The position numbers and the translations under genes were made by a program. From assembly GCA_963845485.1 (NCBI GenBank), contig CAWJSI010000017.1, forward strand, positions 124,001-188,000: a DNA stretch of 64,000 nucleotides. Direction: 5' to 3'. Origin of the DNA: Bog-756 sp963845485. Lineage in GTDB: Bacteria; Actinomycetota; Acidimicrobiia; Acidimicrobiales; RAAP-2. The notes beneath the pieces were generated by a model. It saw only the letters and a program-made list of their open reading frames with translations, searched no databases and was not told the DNA's origin. How positions within the stretch are numbered: position 1 is the stretch's first letter; each line of letters opens with the position of its first letter. Shown here piece by piece: positions 52,979-61,794 of the stretch.

Positions 52979-54447
52979 TCGCACCCCTTCGCCTCCAGAG
53001 TGGGTGGCAGATCGACAAGGGCCGCCGCAACTGCGTCCGCACGCGGTCGCAAGGCTCGGTACGACGCAACCGCCGCGGGCGCCGGCACGGCGCGAGCCAC
53101 CACGGGGTCGACGTCGTCCAGCACCAGCTCCCGACCCAACGCCCGGGAGGCCAGGATGGCCGCTCCGGCCGACGCGGCCTGCCCCGAGCGACGCACGTCC
53201 ACCGACCGTCCCGTGATAGCCGCCAGCACCTCGTGCCAGACCGGGACCGACGAGCCGCCGCCGGTCGACACCAGGCCGGACCCGGCCGGCGCCCCCATGG
53301 CCTCGAGACAACGCTGCACGTCCCAGGCCACCGCTTCAAATGAGGCCCGGGCCAGGTCGGCGACCGTGTGATCAGACCCCATGCCCACGAAGGCGGCCGC
53401 AGCTCCGTCACGCCACCACGGAGCCCGTGCCCCCTCGAGCCACGGTCCGACGACCAACCCCCGGGCGCCGGGCGGCACCTCCTCGGCCATGGACGAGAGC
53501 GTCTCGGTCGTGTGGCCGGTCAGGGTGGCGAGCCAGGAGACAAGCCCGCCGGCCGTCGAAAGCCCACCCTCGAGCAGCCAACCTCCGGAGGCATCGGGCG
53601 ACAGTACGAGGCCGTCGGGCGCGCCGAGCTCGAGACCGTCGTCGATTCCGCCGGGCGGGTACGACATCGACACGTTGGCCGTCGTGCCCCAGCTCACCAT
53701 GAGGCAGGAGTCGGAGGCTCCGGCCCCGAGCGCCTCCGAAGCGCGATCGCCGCACCCGATCACCACGGGCGTCCCGGGCGGTGGCCCGAGCATCCGGGCC
53801 GCCTCAGGCGTGAGCACTCCGGTCACCCGGTCGGGTGCCACCAGGGGGGCCAGACGCCCCGCACCCTCCCCTACCAGTTCGTCCAAGACCTGGCCGTTGA
53901 GGTCGTACAGCCCCGAGCGCCACGCCATGGAGGCATCGGTGGCCACTACCCCGGTCATTGCTCGGACCAGGTAGTCCCGCGGGGTGAGGACCCACCGTGC
54001 CGTCGACAGCCGGACGGTGTCGTGGCTGGCCAGCCAAGCCAACTTGGCCGCCGTCGACGCGGCGTCGATCACGATCCCGTTGCGGGACACGCTCCGCCCC
54101 GAAGCCGCCAGTCGACTTCGCAGGGCCTCGGCCTCCTCCGGGGCACGGCGGTCCGACCAGACGATGGCTGGTCCGAGGCTTCTGCCTTCCCCGTCCACCA
54201 ACACCATGGTCTGGCGGGCCCCCGCGCACCCGATGACGTCCACGGCTGCGAAACCATCGGGCTGCTCGCGACGGAGGGCACCGCACGCCTCGACTACGGA
54301 CGTCCACCACTGTCTGGGATCCTGCTCAGCACGGTTCCCCCCCGGATGGACGGTGTCGATGGCCACCCCGACCTGACCCACAAGTCCGTCTCCGGACCAC
54401 AGCGCGGCCTTGGTCACACTGGTTCCGAGGTCGAGGGTGAGGATCAC
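52975..54447 (-). CDS. FGGY-family carbohydrate kinase
   Basis: 490 residues. Starts with LTLDLGTSVTKAALWSGDG (phosphate 1 loop), then GCAGARQTMVLVDGEGR and AIVWSDRRA, and the C-terminal ATP region GLVSTGGGSSVPVWHEVLAAITGR. Architecture and length are those of xylulokinase/gluconokinase-type enzymes; the sugar-contact residues do not let me name the substrate. It overlaps the aldolase stop and the LarA start by 4 bp each, so the four genes HIBADH-aldolase-kinase-LarA are tightly coupled. A keto-sugar or sugar-acid substrate is inferred from neighbours. Confidence 0.86.
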   Translation of the reverse strand: MILTLDLGTSVTKAALWSGDGLVGQVGVAIDTVHPGGNRAEQDPRQWWTSVVEACGALRREQPDGFAAVDVIGCAGARQTMVLVDGEGRSLGPAIVWSDRRAPEEAEALRSRLAASGRSVSRNGIVIDAASTAAKLAWLASHDTVRLSTARWVLTPRDYLVRAMTGVVATDASMAWRSGLYDLNGQVLDELVGEGAGRLAPLVAPDRVTGVLTPEAARMLGPPPGTPVVIGCGDRASEALGAGASDSCLMVSWGTTANVSMSYPPGGIDDGLELGAPDGLVLSPDASGGWLLEGGLSTAGGLVSWLATLTGHTTETLSSMAEEVPPGARGLVVGPWLEGARAPWWRDGAAAAFVGMGSDHTVADLARASFEAVAWDVQRCLEAMGAPAGSGLVSTGGGSSVPVWHEVLAAITGRSVDVRRSGQAASAGAAILASRALGRELVLDDVDPVVARAVPAPAAVASYRALRPRADAVAAALVDLPPTLEAKGCE

Positions 54448-55211
54448 CCGGCGTGCACCACCTCGGCCAGCTGCCGGGCGGCCGCCGCGGGCGACGGTTC
54501 CTCCAAGATGGCTCGGCCGATGGCCAGCCCACCCCCGCCACCGGCCATGACGTCACGCGCCTCGTCGACCACCCCTGCGCCTTCTGTCCCCCGGTGGGGA
54601 CCGCCGAGGAACAGCACGGGAACGCCCACACTTTCCACCACCCGTTCCACGGCCTTGATGCGGTCGCGACCGGGGGGCTCGTCGGGGACGGGGACTTTCA
54701 GTAACGGCGCCCCGATGTCATGGGCGATCACGGCCGCAGCCACGATGTCGTCCGTAACCCGGGACATCTTTCCCTCCCGCCACCACACCGGTTCGATCAG
54801 GGTCTCCAGGTGGGCGGTCCGCGCCTCTTCGAGGACCTGGCCCAACAGTTCCAGGGCGGCCGCACCGCCGGGGTCGGTCCCGTCGATCCGGGTCATCAGT
54901 TTGACCCCCGACCAACCGTCGACCGCCGCCCGGGGGACGCTCGCCACCAACCGGTCGTCGAGCTCGAACACCGTGCCCGCCAGTCCCGTGCGGTTGATGG
55001 ACAGGTAGGTGTGCTGACCGGATCGGAGGTGACCCAGTCGGGCCAGATCACCGAGCGGCTGGGCCGTGGCCAGGATCCCGTCGCAGTGGGGCAACGCCTC
55101 GGCCAGTGCGGCCAGGTAGTCGCTATAGCGCTCGATGGTCATGACCCCACGGGCCCGGTGATCGGCCGCCAACACCATGGCCGGGGTCGAAAGCCGCGGG
55201 GAGTCGGTCAT
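54444..55211 (-). CDS. class I aldolase of the DeoC/LacD family
   Basis: 255 residues, TIM barrel. Strands with LAADHRARG (near 14), SGVKLMTRID (K104) and GAPLLKVPVPDEP, where K172 fits the Schiff-base lysine of LacD (motif LLKV(E/P)(V/F)P). The C-terminal VPVLFLGGPHRG and GGGGLAIGRAILEEP form the phosphate-binding loops. It would cleave a phosphorylated keto-acid or ketose from the kinase downstream. ATG 55211 overlaps the upstream stop. Cleavage product and substrate not determined; it also resembles aldolases of inositol catabolism. Confidence 0.75.
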   Translation of the reverse strand: MTDSPRLSTPAMVLAADHRARGVMTIERYSDYLAALAEALPHCDGILATAQPLGDLARLGHLRSGQHTYLSINRTGLAGTVFELDDRLVASVPRAAVDGWSGVKLMTRIDGTDPGGAAALELLGQVLEEARTAHLETLIEPVWWREGKMSRVTDDIVAAAVIAHDIGAPLLKVPVPDEPPGRDRIKAVERVVESVGVPVLFLGGPHRGTEGAGVVDEARDVMAGGGGGLAIGRAILEEPSPAAAARQLAEVVHAG

Positions 55212-56095
55212 TCCAGCCCGGCCAGGGCAAAGACCACCTTGGCCAGCGAGGAGAAGTCCTCCCGGCCGTACCCGGCAGACGAGGCGGCGGTGAGGGCCTG
55301 GCGGGCGACCGCGGTAGAGCTGAGGGGAACCCCGGCACGCGCCCCGTAGGCCAGGGCCAGATCGAGGTCCTTGGCCATGAGATCGGTCATGAAGCCGGGC
55401 TTCCACTCGTTCGAGGCCGGACTGTCATCCAGTACGCCGGCCACCGGCAGTCGGGTCCGCACGGCCACGCAGTCACCGGTCGAGTGCACCAGCACCTCGT
55501 GGAGCTTGGCGATGTCGACCCCGGACGTGACAGCGAGTGCGGTGGCCTCGGCGGTGGCCAGCATCTGGGCGGCGTAGATGAGGTTGTTGCACAGCTTGAC
55601 CACCTGGCCCATCCCGGGTCCGCCCACATGCACGATGAGTCCGGCAAAGGGCTCGAGGGCCGGACGGACCGAGGTCAGGGTGTCCTGGTCGCCCCCGATC
55701 ATGAGGGTGAGCGTCCCCTTCTCCGCACCCGCTGTCCCGCCGGACAGGGGGGCGTCGAGGAAGCCGGCCCCGGTGGCGACCACCAGCTCGTGCTGGGTTC
55801 GCTCGACGTCAGGGTCGATGGTCGAGCAGTCCACCACCACCTGACCGGGCCGAAGGACGGGGAGCATGTCGGCGATCACGTCGACCACCTGCGGGGAGCT
55901 GGGTACGCAGAGAATCACCACGTCGGCGGCCAACGCCACCTCGGTAGGCGAGGCCGCCTCGACGGCGCCGAACGACACCGCACGGGCCACGGGCCCGGGG
56001 CTCCGGGACGACACGGTGACCCGGTGTCCGGCCTCCACCAGGTGTCGCGTTATGGGCAGGCCCATGGCCCCCAGTCCGATGAAGCCCAACTCCAT
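55208..56095 (-). CDS. 3-hydroxyisobutyrate-dehydrogenase family oxidoreductase
   Basis: 295 residues. Rossmann motif GFIGLGAMGLPI (5-16), substrate loop DAPLSGGTAGAEKGTLTLMIGG (114-135) and catalytic lysine K167 in GQVVKLCNN. Family members oxidise short beta-hydroxyacids, including tartronate semialdehyde (GarR), 3-hydroxyisobutyrate and L-threonate (LtnD). AAGGAGG precedes ATG 56095 by a near-ideal 5-6 bases. It opens the operon whose later genes are the aldolase, kinase and LarA. In known threonate pathways a dehydrogenase of this family feeds a kinase and aldolase, so a sugar-acid role is likely but unproven. Confidence 0.85.
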   Translation of the reverse strand: MELGFIGLGAMGLPITRHLVEAGHRVTVSSRSPGPVARAVSFGAVEAASPTEVALAADVVILCVPSSPQVVDVIADMLPVLRPGQVVVDCSTIDPDVERTQHELVVATGAGFLDAPLSGGTAGAEKGTLTLMIGGDQDTLTSVRPALEPFAGLIVHVGGPGMGQVVKLCNNLIYAAQMLATAEATALAVTSGVDIAKLHEVLVHSTGDCVAVRTRLPVAGVLDDSPASNEWKPGFMTDLMAKDLDLALAYGARAGVPLSSTAVARQALTAASSAGYGREDFSSLAKVVFALAGLE

Positions 56096-56150
56096 GGGAT
56101 CCTCCTTTTGCTCAGTGTGCTTCAGTTCTGGTCACCGCAGGGCATCGCTG

Positions 56151-56167
56151 GCGGCCCACGGCCGCCC
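56151..56167 (-). terminator. short perfect hairpin between GH4 and the dehydrogenase operon
   Basis: GGCGGCC-CAC-GGCCGCC gives a 7-bp perfect stem about 70 bases past the GH4 stop. It could end the GH4 message, or be a leader element of the dehydrogenase operon. No T tract follows. Confidence 0.4.
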
Positions 56168-56235
56168 TCAGCAGTCATCCGGTAGGACCGAACGGACCCC
56201 GGTCGTCTGTTGAACTGGGTGGTCGGTGCCGATAC

Positions 56236-57585
56236 TCAGTGGTCGAACTGGGGCAGCCATGCGGCCGTCGCGGTGAGAAGTTCGTCCACCATGGCCTCGG
56301 TCTGGTGGAGTTCACCACGACCGGCAAGGGGGTCGAGGAAGAACGCCGCCTCGGCCAGGGCACGGTCGCCCTCGAGGGCGGCGGCCACCGTCAGTTCGCC
56401 GACAGCCACGTGTCGTCGGACGAGCTCGGCAAAAGGCGGGGGCAGCGGCGCCACGTCCCTACCCCGGATGCCGCTGTCGTCGATCACGCAGATGGACTCG
56501 ACCACGGCTTCGGGGGGGACGTCGGGTACCTGTCCGACGTTCGGGATGTTGGCGGGCAGCTCACGGCGCTCACCGGTGACGAGGGAGTCGATCACGAGAG
56601 CCGGCAGCTCGCCCGAGAACCATGTCTGCAGCTCCTTGGTGCCGGCCAGCCAGGCATCCACATCGGCGATGTAGCCCTCTTGGTGGTCCTGACGCGTGGC
56701 GATCGAGGTCAGCTCCACGTTGAACGTGCCTCCCCAGTCCGAACCCTCGGTCAGTACCCACGGCAGGAATTCGGCGATGTGACGGTCACCCGCCGCGGGG
56801 AATGCACCCCACTTGTCCAACAAGGTGAGCTTGAGGGCATGACGTTGCACAAAGTCGAGCGGGGAGAACACCTCGGCTTCGGGCCGACCCGGGTGGGGAG
56901 CCAGAGCAGCCAGTCCACCGGCATCCTCCACCATGCCGGCCATGAGGGAGAACCCGTCTTCACCGTCCACGTCCACCGCCGTCACCACCGGGAAGTGGTT
57001 GATTCCGGCCACCGTCGTGCGCACCGACTCGGCCGGACGGCCGAGGGCGATGGCCAAGTCCATGGACCAGTTCCCCACCTCGTGGCAGAGTCCGACGGCG
57101 CGGATCGAAGTCTGCTTGCAGACGGCACGGGTCAGGCAAGTCATCGGGTTGGTGATGTTGAGGAGCCAGGCATCGGGGCAGACCTTCCCCATGTCCTCGG
57201 CCACGCTGACAAGCACGGGGATATTGCGCAACGAGCGGTTGATCCCGCCTGGTCCTACCGTGTCCCCGACCGACTGACGGATGCCGTGACGTGCCGGGAT
57301 ATCGAGGTCGAGTGCCATCGATTCGAAGCCGCCCGTCGAGATGGTCACGATGACAAAGTCGGCACCCTCGAGGGCGGCGAGCTGGTCGGTGGACGTGGCG
57401 AAGGTGGCCTTCGCTCCCATGGCGTCGTTCAGCCGTCGGGCTAAGGCGACCATCTTTTCCAAGGGGACGGGGTCGATGTCCTCCAGCACGTAGTGGGCAC
57501 CGTTGAGGGACGGCCGGCCGAGGAGATCAGCCAGCAGCTCGGGTGTCCACTGGTAACTGCCGCCACCGACGATGGTGATCTGCAT
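56236..57585 (-). CDS. GH4 family NAD-dependent glycosidase (AglA-like, CHEV motif)
   Basis: 449 residues. N-terminal NAD loop GGGSYQWTP, ISTGGFESMALDLD and ITNPMTCLTRA, metal-site cysteine in GLCHEVGNW and His in GINHFPVV. GH4 enzymes oxidise C3 of the sugar with bound NAD and Mn and then eliminate the aglycone. The residues after the metal cysteine separate subtypes: CHEV marks alpha-glucosidase AglA-type enzymes, CHSV galactosidases, CN(V/I)P 6-phospho-beta- and CDMP 6-phospho-alpha-glucosidases. CHEV here points to a non-phosphorylated glucoside. ATG 57585 has GGGGGA upstream. It is 140 bp ahead of the dehydrogenase operon. Confidence 0.83.
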   Translation of the reverse strand: MQITIVGGGSYQWTPELLADLLGRPSLNGAHYVLEDIDPVPLEKMVALARRLNDAMGAKATFATSTDQLAALEGADFVIVTISTGGFESMALDLDIPARHGIRQSVGDTVGPGGINRSLRNIPVLVSVAEDMGKVCPDAWLLNITNPMTCLTRAVCKQTSIRAVGLCHEVGNWSMDLAIALGRPAESVRTTVAGINHFPVVTAVDVDGEDGFSLMAGMVEDAGGLAALAPHPGRPEAEVFSPLDFVQRHALKLTLLDKWGAFPAAGDRHIAEFLPWVLTEGSDWGGTFNVELTSIATRQDHQEGYIADVDAWLAGTKELQTWFSGELPALVIDSLVTGERRELPANIPNVGQVPDVPPEAVVESICVIDDSGIRGRDVAPLPPPFAELVRRHVAVGELTVAAALEGDRALAEAAFFLDPLAGRGELHQTEAMVDELLTATAAWLPQFDH

Positions 57586-57610
57586 GACGTGGAGTCCCCC
57601 TAAGCGGTCC

Positions 57611-57637
57611 GAGTGACGTCAACTGTGGGTGTCACTC
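57611..57637. promoter_or_regulatory. inverted repeat upstream of the GH4 gene (possible operator)
   Basis: GAGTGAC (57611-57617) and GTCACTC (57631-57637) are exact inverted copies, 13 bases apart, 26 bases upstream of the GH4 start. The spacing (20 bp centre to centre) would put both arms on one face of the helix, as for a dimeric repressor. It might instead be the tail hairpin of the GH43-like gene. No regulator gene is in the cluster. Confidence 0.4.
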
Positions 57638-57692
57638 TATCCAGCGCACTCCAGGGCCGACGGGAGGCCGGATGGACCGAACGGGACCCGGA

Positions 57693-58835
57693 TCACCCGG
57701 GCGGGACCTGCCAGTGGACGAGGTCGGTGCTCCGGGCCACGCCGATCTCGGCGTGGCCCCAGCCGTCGAACTGGGTCAGCTCGCTGCTGCCGGCATAGAA
57801 GAGATAGACGAAGTGGCCGGGCTGGTCACCGGCATCGCACAGATAGCCCGAGTTGGCGTGCTCGAAACCGATGCTGGACAGGCCCGGTCCGGTATTGAAT
57901 GCCTCGGCCGGCACGTTCAGCTGAGTACCGGCGCTCCACGAGAGCCAGCCGGCGGCCCGGTCGGCCTTCCCGGTCAGGGTGAACAGCCAGGGTTGGTCGA
58001 GATTGTCCGAGGTGGCCATCAGGCGCCACTTCCCGGCCACGTTGACGAACTCGTAATTCTCGACGGTGCCCCCGTCCACGGAGACGGCCGGGCGCCCCAC
58101 CAGCCGCCACGGCCCCTGCGGCCCACCGCTTGTCGACCGGGCCAGCTCGAAGGTATCGGGCTGGGTGGCCGACGAGTACTTGTACCCCAGCAACAGCTGA
58201 TGCCCCGTGTAGACCAGCGCACCGTCGATCATCCGGTCGCTCGGCGCCGGTGCCAGCGCCTGGGCCAGCGGGTGGGGCGACGACCAGTGGCGCAGGTCGG
58301 TCGACGTCCGGAAGTACAACCGAGCCTTGTCCTCGGAGGGCGGGGCGCCTCCGGGATCCGACTGGTAGGTCACGAGGTAGGTGCCCGACGGTTGACGGAC
58401 GATGTCGGGTGAGGCCACTCCCGACACGCCGGGTTGAGTCGGCCACGGATCGACAGGCGACCAGTGGACCATGTCGGCGCTGGTCGCCGTGGCGATGTCC
58501 CACCGGATGCCTCCCGGAGACGAGACGTCGTCGGTGACATAGCTGAAGATGAGGTGCCATCGTCCACCGGACCACACGATGGCCTGGTCCTTCACGCCTC
58601 CGCCGGCCTCGGCCAGCACAGGGTTGCGCAGCGCTGACCACACGACGGTGGGTTGGCCCCCTTGGGGGGACACACACTCGTGGTCAGCTCCTGGCCTGAG
58701 CTGTCGTGCGGTCAAGGCGTTCCCCGGGGCCGCGCCGGCGACCTCCATGGTGGCGAGAAGCCCGCTGGCAACGATGGTCAAGGCCGACGCCAGGACGAGG
58801 AGCCAGGCCCTGGGCCAGGATCCTGCGACCCTCAT
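57693..58835 (-). CDS. secreted GH43/GH32-like five-bladed propeller glycoside hydrolase
   Basis: 380 residues. ATG 58835, 1 base after the GH78 stop, begins a signal peptide (PRAWLLVLASALTIVASGLLAT, ending near AGAAPG). The propeller body follows: NPVLAEAGGGVKDQAIVWSGGRWHLIFSYV, VSGVASPDIVRQPSGTYLVTYQSD (catalytic-region Asp), DRMIDGALVYTGHQLLLGYK, and GGTVENYEFVNVAGKWRLMATSD with a Glu in the position expected of a general acid. Substrate unknown; it may trim arabinose, xylose or fructose side chains, or bind glycans. The open frame upstream of 58835 lies in the GH78 gene. The two genes are translationally linked. Confidence 0.75.
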   Translation of the reverse strand: MRVAGSWPRAWLLVLASALTIVASGLLATMEVAGAAPGNALTARQLRPGADHECVSPQGGQPTVVWSALRNPVLAEAGGGVKDQAIVWSGGRWHLIFSYVTDDVSSPGGIRWDIATATSADMVHWSPVDPWPTQPGVSGVASPDIVRQPSGTYLVTYQSDPGGAPPSEDKARLYFRTSTDLRHWSSPHPLAQALAPAPSDRMIDGALVYTGHQLLLGYKYSSATQPDTFELARSTSGGPQGPWRLVGRPAVSVDGGTVENYEFVNVAGKWRLMATSDNLDQPWLFTLTGKADRAAGWLSWSAGTQLNVPAEAFNTGPGLSSIGFEHANSGYLCDAGDQPGHFVYLFYAGSSELTQFDGWGHAEIGVARSTDLVHWQVPPG

Positions 58836-58836
58836 G

Positions 58837-61689
58837 TCACGCCACACTGCGCAGTCGGTAGGATCCGGCCTCGACCTCGATCCGGGCCACCCCCTCGACG
58901 ACACCGAGCACCCGCACGCCCCGTGCTCGACCGATGGGCGTTCCCCCTTCGGACAGGGCCTGCTCGTTCTTCGCCGCCAGCCAAACGGTGGCCATCGAGT
59001 TCGGCGGCACCGTCATGTCGACCGAGACGTGGGGATCACCTGACGTGGGGAGGCGCCAGGCCACCGAGATCGGCCCACGCGGTGTCGGGACGGTGCCGAG
59101 GGCCCAGGCCAGACCCGACGGCGGCGGCACGATATCGAACGTGGCGAAACCCGGCGCGGTCGGTCGCACGCCGAGCAGCGAACGTTGGATCTCGGGGACC
59201 ATGGTGGAGCCCCAACCGTGCGACATGCTGTCACCGATCACGTCGGATGGCTCCCAGACCTCCCAGGTGAACGTCGCGCCACGGGCGAGGATGTCGGCCC
59301 AGCCGTCGGTGGTGGCGTCCACCAACCGGTGGACCAGGTCGTCATAGAGCCCGGCTGCGGCCAAGGTGGCCAGCACCTCTCCGGCGTTCTGCGGAGGGGT
59401 CTGCATCCCGAGGCCCGACACGTAAGCGGCCACGGTTCCGAGATCGGCGGCCGGCACCACTCCGTAGGCGGCCGCACAGGCGCTCGAGGTCTGGGACGCC
59501 GTGGGGGTGGGGGTGCCATCGGGCTGCAATCCGTCGACGTAGGTACCGTCGGTGCGGGTCAGGTGCCGGTTGATGGCCGCCGTGAGCGAACGCTGCCTAC
59601 GGCGCTGTACCTGCAGTTCGTGGGTGGGCCGGTGGAGCGCCCCGGCCACCTCGGCGGTACGCCGGAAGACGTTGACCCCGAGAACGTTGAGTCGGGTGGC
59701 GACCGGGTACGGGTAGTAATTGTTGGTGGCCGGTAGCGACGTCACGAGGCCGGTAGGTGTCGCCACGGCCCGCTGCACGTAGTCGGCGATTCGCACGAGC
59801 ACCGGGTAGACGGCCGTTAGCAGGGCGCGGTCACCGGTGTGCATCCAGTACTGCCACACCCACTCGGCATAGATCTCCGTCGACTCGTTGATGTCCAGGG
59901 CCCCGAGTCCGGTCGGGTAGATCTTGTTCACCGCTCCGTTCGGCCAGTAGCGCCGCTGGGACTCGGCGAACTCGACCAAGGACTTGCGGGTGAGGTTCTG
60001 TTCGCCCAGTGCGGCCATGGCCGTCGCCGACTCCTTGCTCCCGTCGTAGAGCCAGGAGCCCTTCTCCCGGGTGGGGGTGTCGATGTACTGCTCTTGGGCG
60101 GTGTACAGCGCCGAATGGGCCCCCAGTTGAAACTCGGCATCGATCACCGGCTCGGCCGAGGAGAAGGTGGCGGGCGCTTGCTCCGGCATGGCGGTGTGAC
60201 GGGCCAAAGCCACGACGTCAGCGGTGGTCAGCGCCTCGCCGGGATCGTCGATCTGGAAGTAGCGGAATCCGAGGTAGTCGAAAGGATGGAACTCCTCGCC
60301 CCCACCCCGCTGCACATAGCTGTAGCTCATGTCGGTGTGCTGGGTGCCGTGAGCCGTCGAGACCTGGCCAGGTACGCCCGTGATGGGCTGGCCGGGCGCG
60401 GGCTCATCGAGGAGGAAGCCGGCCCGCATGGTGATGAGACGGCCCGGCTGGCCTTCGTGAAAGGTAACCGTGGGCACCGCGGCGTACACCTTGCCGAAGT
60501 CGGCCACCACCGCTCCCGAGGCCAGTGTCGTGAGCGATACCGCCGACACCCGCTCTTCTACGATGCGGGTCCGCACCGGGACCAGGTGGGTCCAGGGCTC
60601 GACGGGAGCGCGGCCCACCACCGTGGCCGGCGTCCATGAGCTGTCGTCGAAGTCCGGGAGCTTCCACCCGACGGGTTCAGCCGGCCCATCGATGTGCTCG
60701 GTGTAGTCGACCAGGTCTCCCTCGAGATCCCGCTGTGTCCCGGGGAGCCATGGCCCTTGTTGCATTCGCCACGAGCCGTCGGTGACCACCCGCTGGACGC
60801 GGCCGTCAGCGGTGTGCACGGCGATCTCGGCGATCATCCCGGGGGTGCCGGCCGGGTGGCCCTTGGTGGGGCCCTGCCAGTTCGTGACCAGAGCGAACGC
60901 ATTGACCTCACCGGGGCGGAGCGCTGCGGTCAGATCGACCGCCTCGCAGTACATGGTGTCCGGGTAGCTGTAGGCCTGGCCCTTCCCCACCCGGATCCCG
61001 TTCACGTAGAGCTCGTACTGTTGGTCGCCTGAGACGTAGGCCCGGGCCCGTTCCACCCGTCCCGACCGCAGCGAGGCCTCGGTTCGGGCGTAGGTGTACT
61101 GGCACGGCTCGGTGGTCACGCTGGCCACCCGCCGGATCCAGGACGCCATCCAGTCCTTGTCGCGCAGGCCGGTTTCGAACTCGCCGGGAACGGACTCGGG
61201 CCCGCCTGCTCCCGATGCGTCCCAGGTCTGCACCGTCCAGCGATACGCAGCATCCGACTGGAGCGAGGGCCCGGCGTAGGGGATGAAGGCCTGTTCGGCC
61301 GACGCCACCCGACCGGAGTCCCACACGGTCGGCCCGGCATCGGTCCCGCGCCGCGGACCGGTGACCACGATCCGGTAGCCGCTCTGGCGGGCCCCTCTCC
61401 TCGGATCACGGACCTGCCATGCAAAGAAGATGTCATCGGCCGCCAATCCAAGAGGTGCGGCCAGACCGCTCACCCTCAGTTCGACCGGCGGACCGGGCCG
61501 CTCGAGCGCAGCCGCGGCCGGCCCGGGTGACCCGAGCCCGAGCAGCGGGTCCACGACATCGGTGGGGCGAACAGGAATGAGCGGTGACGCCACCACACCG
61601 GCCGCTCCGATCAGGCCGCCACCGAGCAGCCGGCGCCGGCTGACCACCCTGTCGGTCCTTGCCGCCGAGTCGTCTCCCCCCTCCACCAT
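58837..61689 (-). CDS. exported GH78 alpha-L-rhamnosidase
   Basis: 950 residues. ATG 61689 begins a twin-arginine signal (VVSRRRLLGGGLIGAAGVV), implying export folded. The N-terminal Bac_rhamnosid domain region contains VERARAYVSGDQQYELYVNGIRVGKGQ. The (alpha/alpha)6 catalytic domain has YIDTPTREKGSWLYDGSKESA (the DxPTREKxxW-D type catalytic motif), LVEFAESQRRYWPNGAVNKIYP and YAEWVWQYWMHTGDRALL. The C-terminal beta domain begins ISVAWRLPTSGDPHVSVD. Cleaves terminal alpha-L-rhamnose from glycans or glycosides. It is divergent from the ThuA-like gene (105 bp between starts) and runs into the GH43-like gene. Confidence 0.87.
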   Translation of the reverse strand: MVEGGDDSAARTDRVVSRRRLLGGGLIGAAGVVASPLIPVRPTDVVDPLLGLGSPGPAAAALERPGPPVELRVSGLAAPLGLAADDIFFAWQVRDPRRGARQSGYRIVVTGPRRGTDAGPTVWDSGRVASAEQAFIPYAGPSLQSDAAYRWTVQTWDASGAGGPESVPGEFETGLRDKDWMASWIRRVASVTTEPCQYTYARTEASLRSGRVERARAYVSGDQQYELYVNGIRVGKGQAYSYPDTMYCEAVDLTAALRPGEVNAFALVTNWQGPTKGHPAGTPGMIAEIAVHTADGRVQRVVTDGSWRMQQGPWLPGTQRDLEGDLVDYTEHIDGPAEPVGWKLPDFDDSSWTPATVVGRAPVEPWTHLVPVRTRIVEERVSAVSLTTLASGAVVADFGKVYAAVPTVTFHEGQPGRLITMRAGFLLDEPAPGQPITGVPGQVSTAHGTQHTDMSYSYVQRGGGEEFHPFDYLGFRYFQIDDPGEALTTADVVALARHTAMPEQAPATFSSAEPVIDAEFQLGAHSALYTAQEQYIDTPTREKGSWLYDGSKESATAMAALGEQNLTRKSLVEFAESQRRYWPNGAVNKIYPTGLGALDINESTEIYAEWVWQYWMHTGDRALLTAVYPVLVRIADYVQRAVATPTGLVTSLPATNNYYPYPVATRLNVLGVNVFRRTAEVAGALHRPTHELQVQRRRQRSLTAAINRHLTRTDGTYVDGLQPDGTPTPTASQTSSACAAAYGVVPAADLGTVAAYVSGLGMQTPPQNAGEVLATLAAAGLYDDLVHRLVDATTDGWADILARGATFTWEVWEPSDVIGDSMSHGWGSTMVPEIQRSLLGVRPTAPGFATFDIVPPPSGLAWALGTVPTPRGPISVAWRLPTSGDPHVSVDMTVPPNSMATVWLAAKNEQALSEGGTPIGRARGVRVLGVVEGVARIEVEAGSYRLRSVA

Positions 61690-61794
61690 GGCCACCCACA
61701 GTAATTGGCCGGGACCCACCGGGGCCGGAACCGGATGGACTTGCGGAGGACCGGGCACAACGTCGTCGCTCAGACCCGCCGGTAGGATCCGGAG

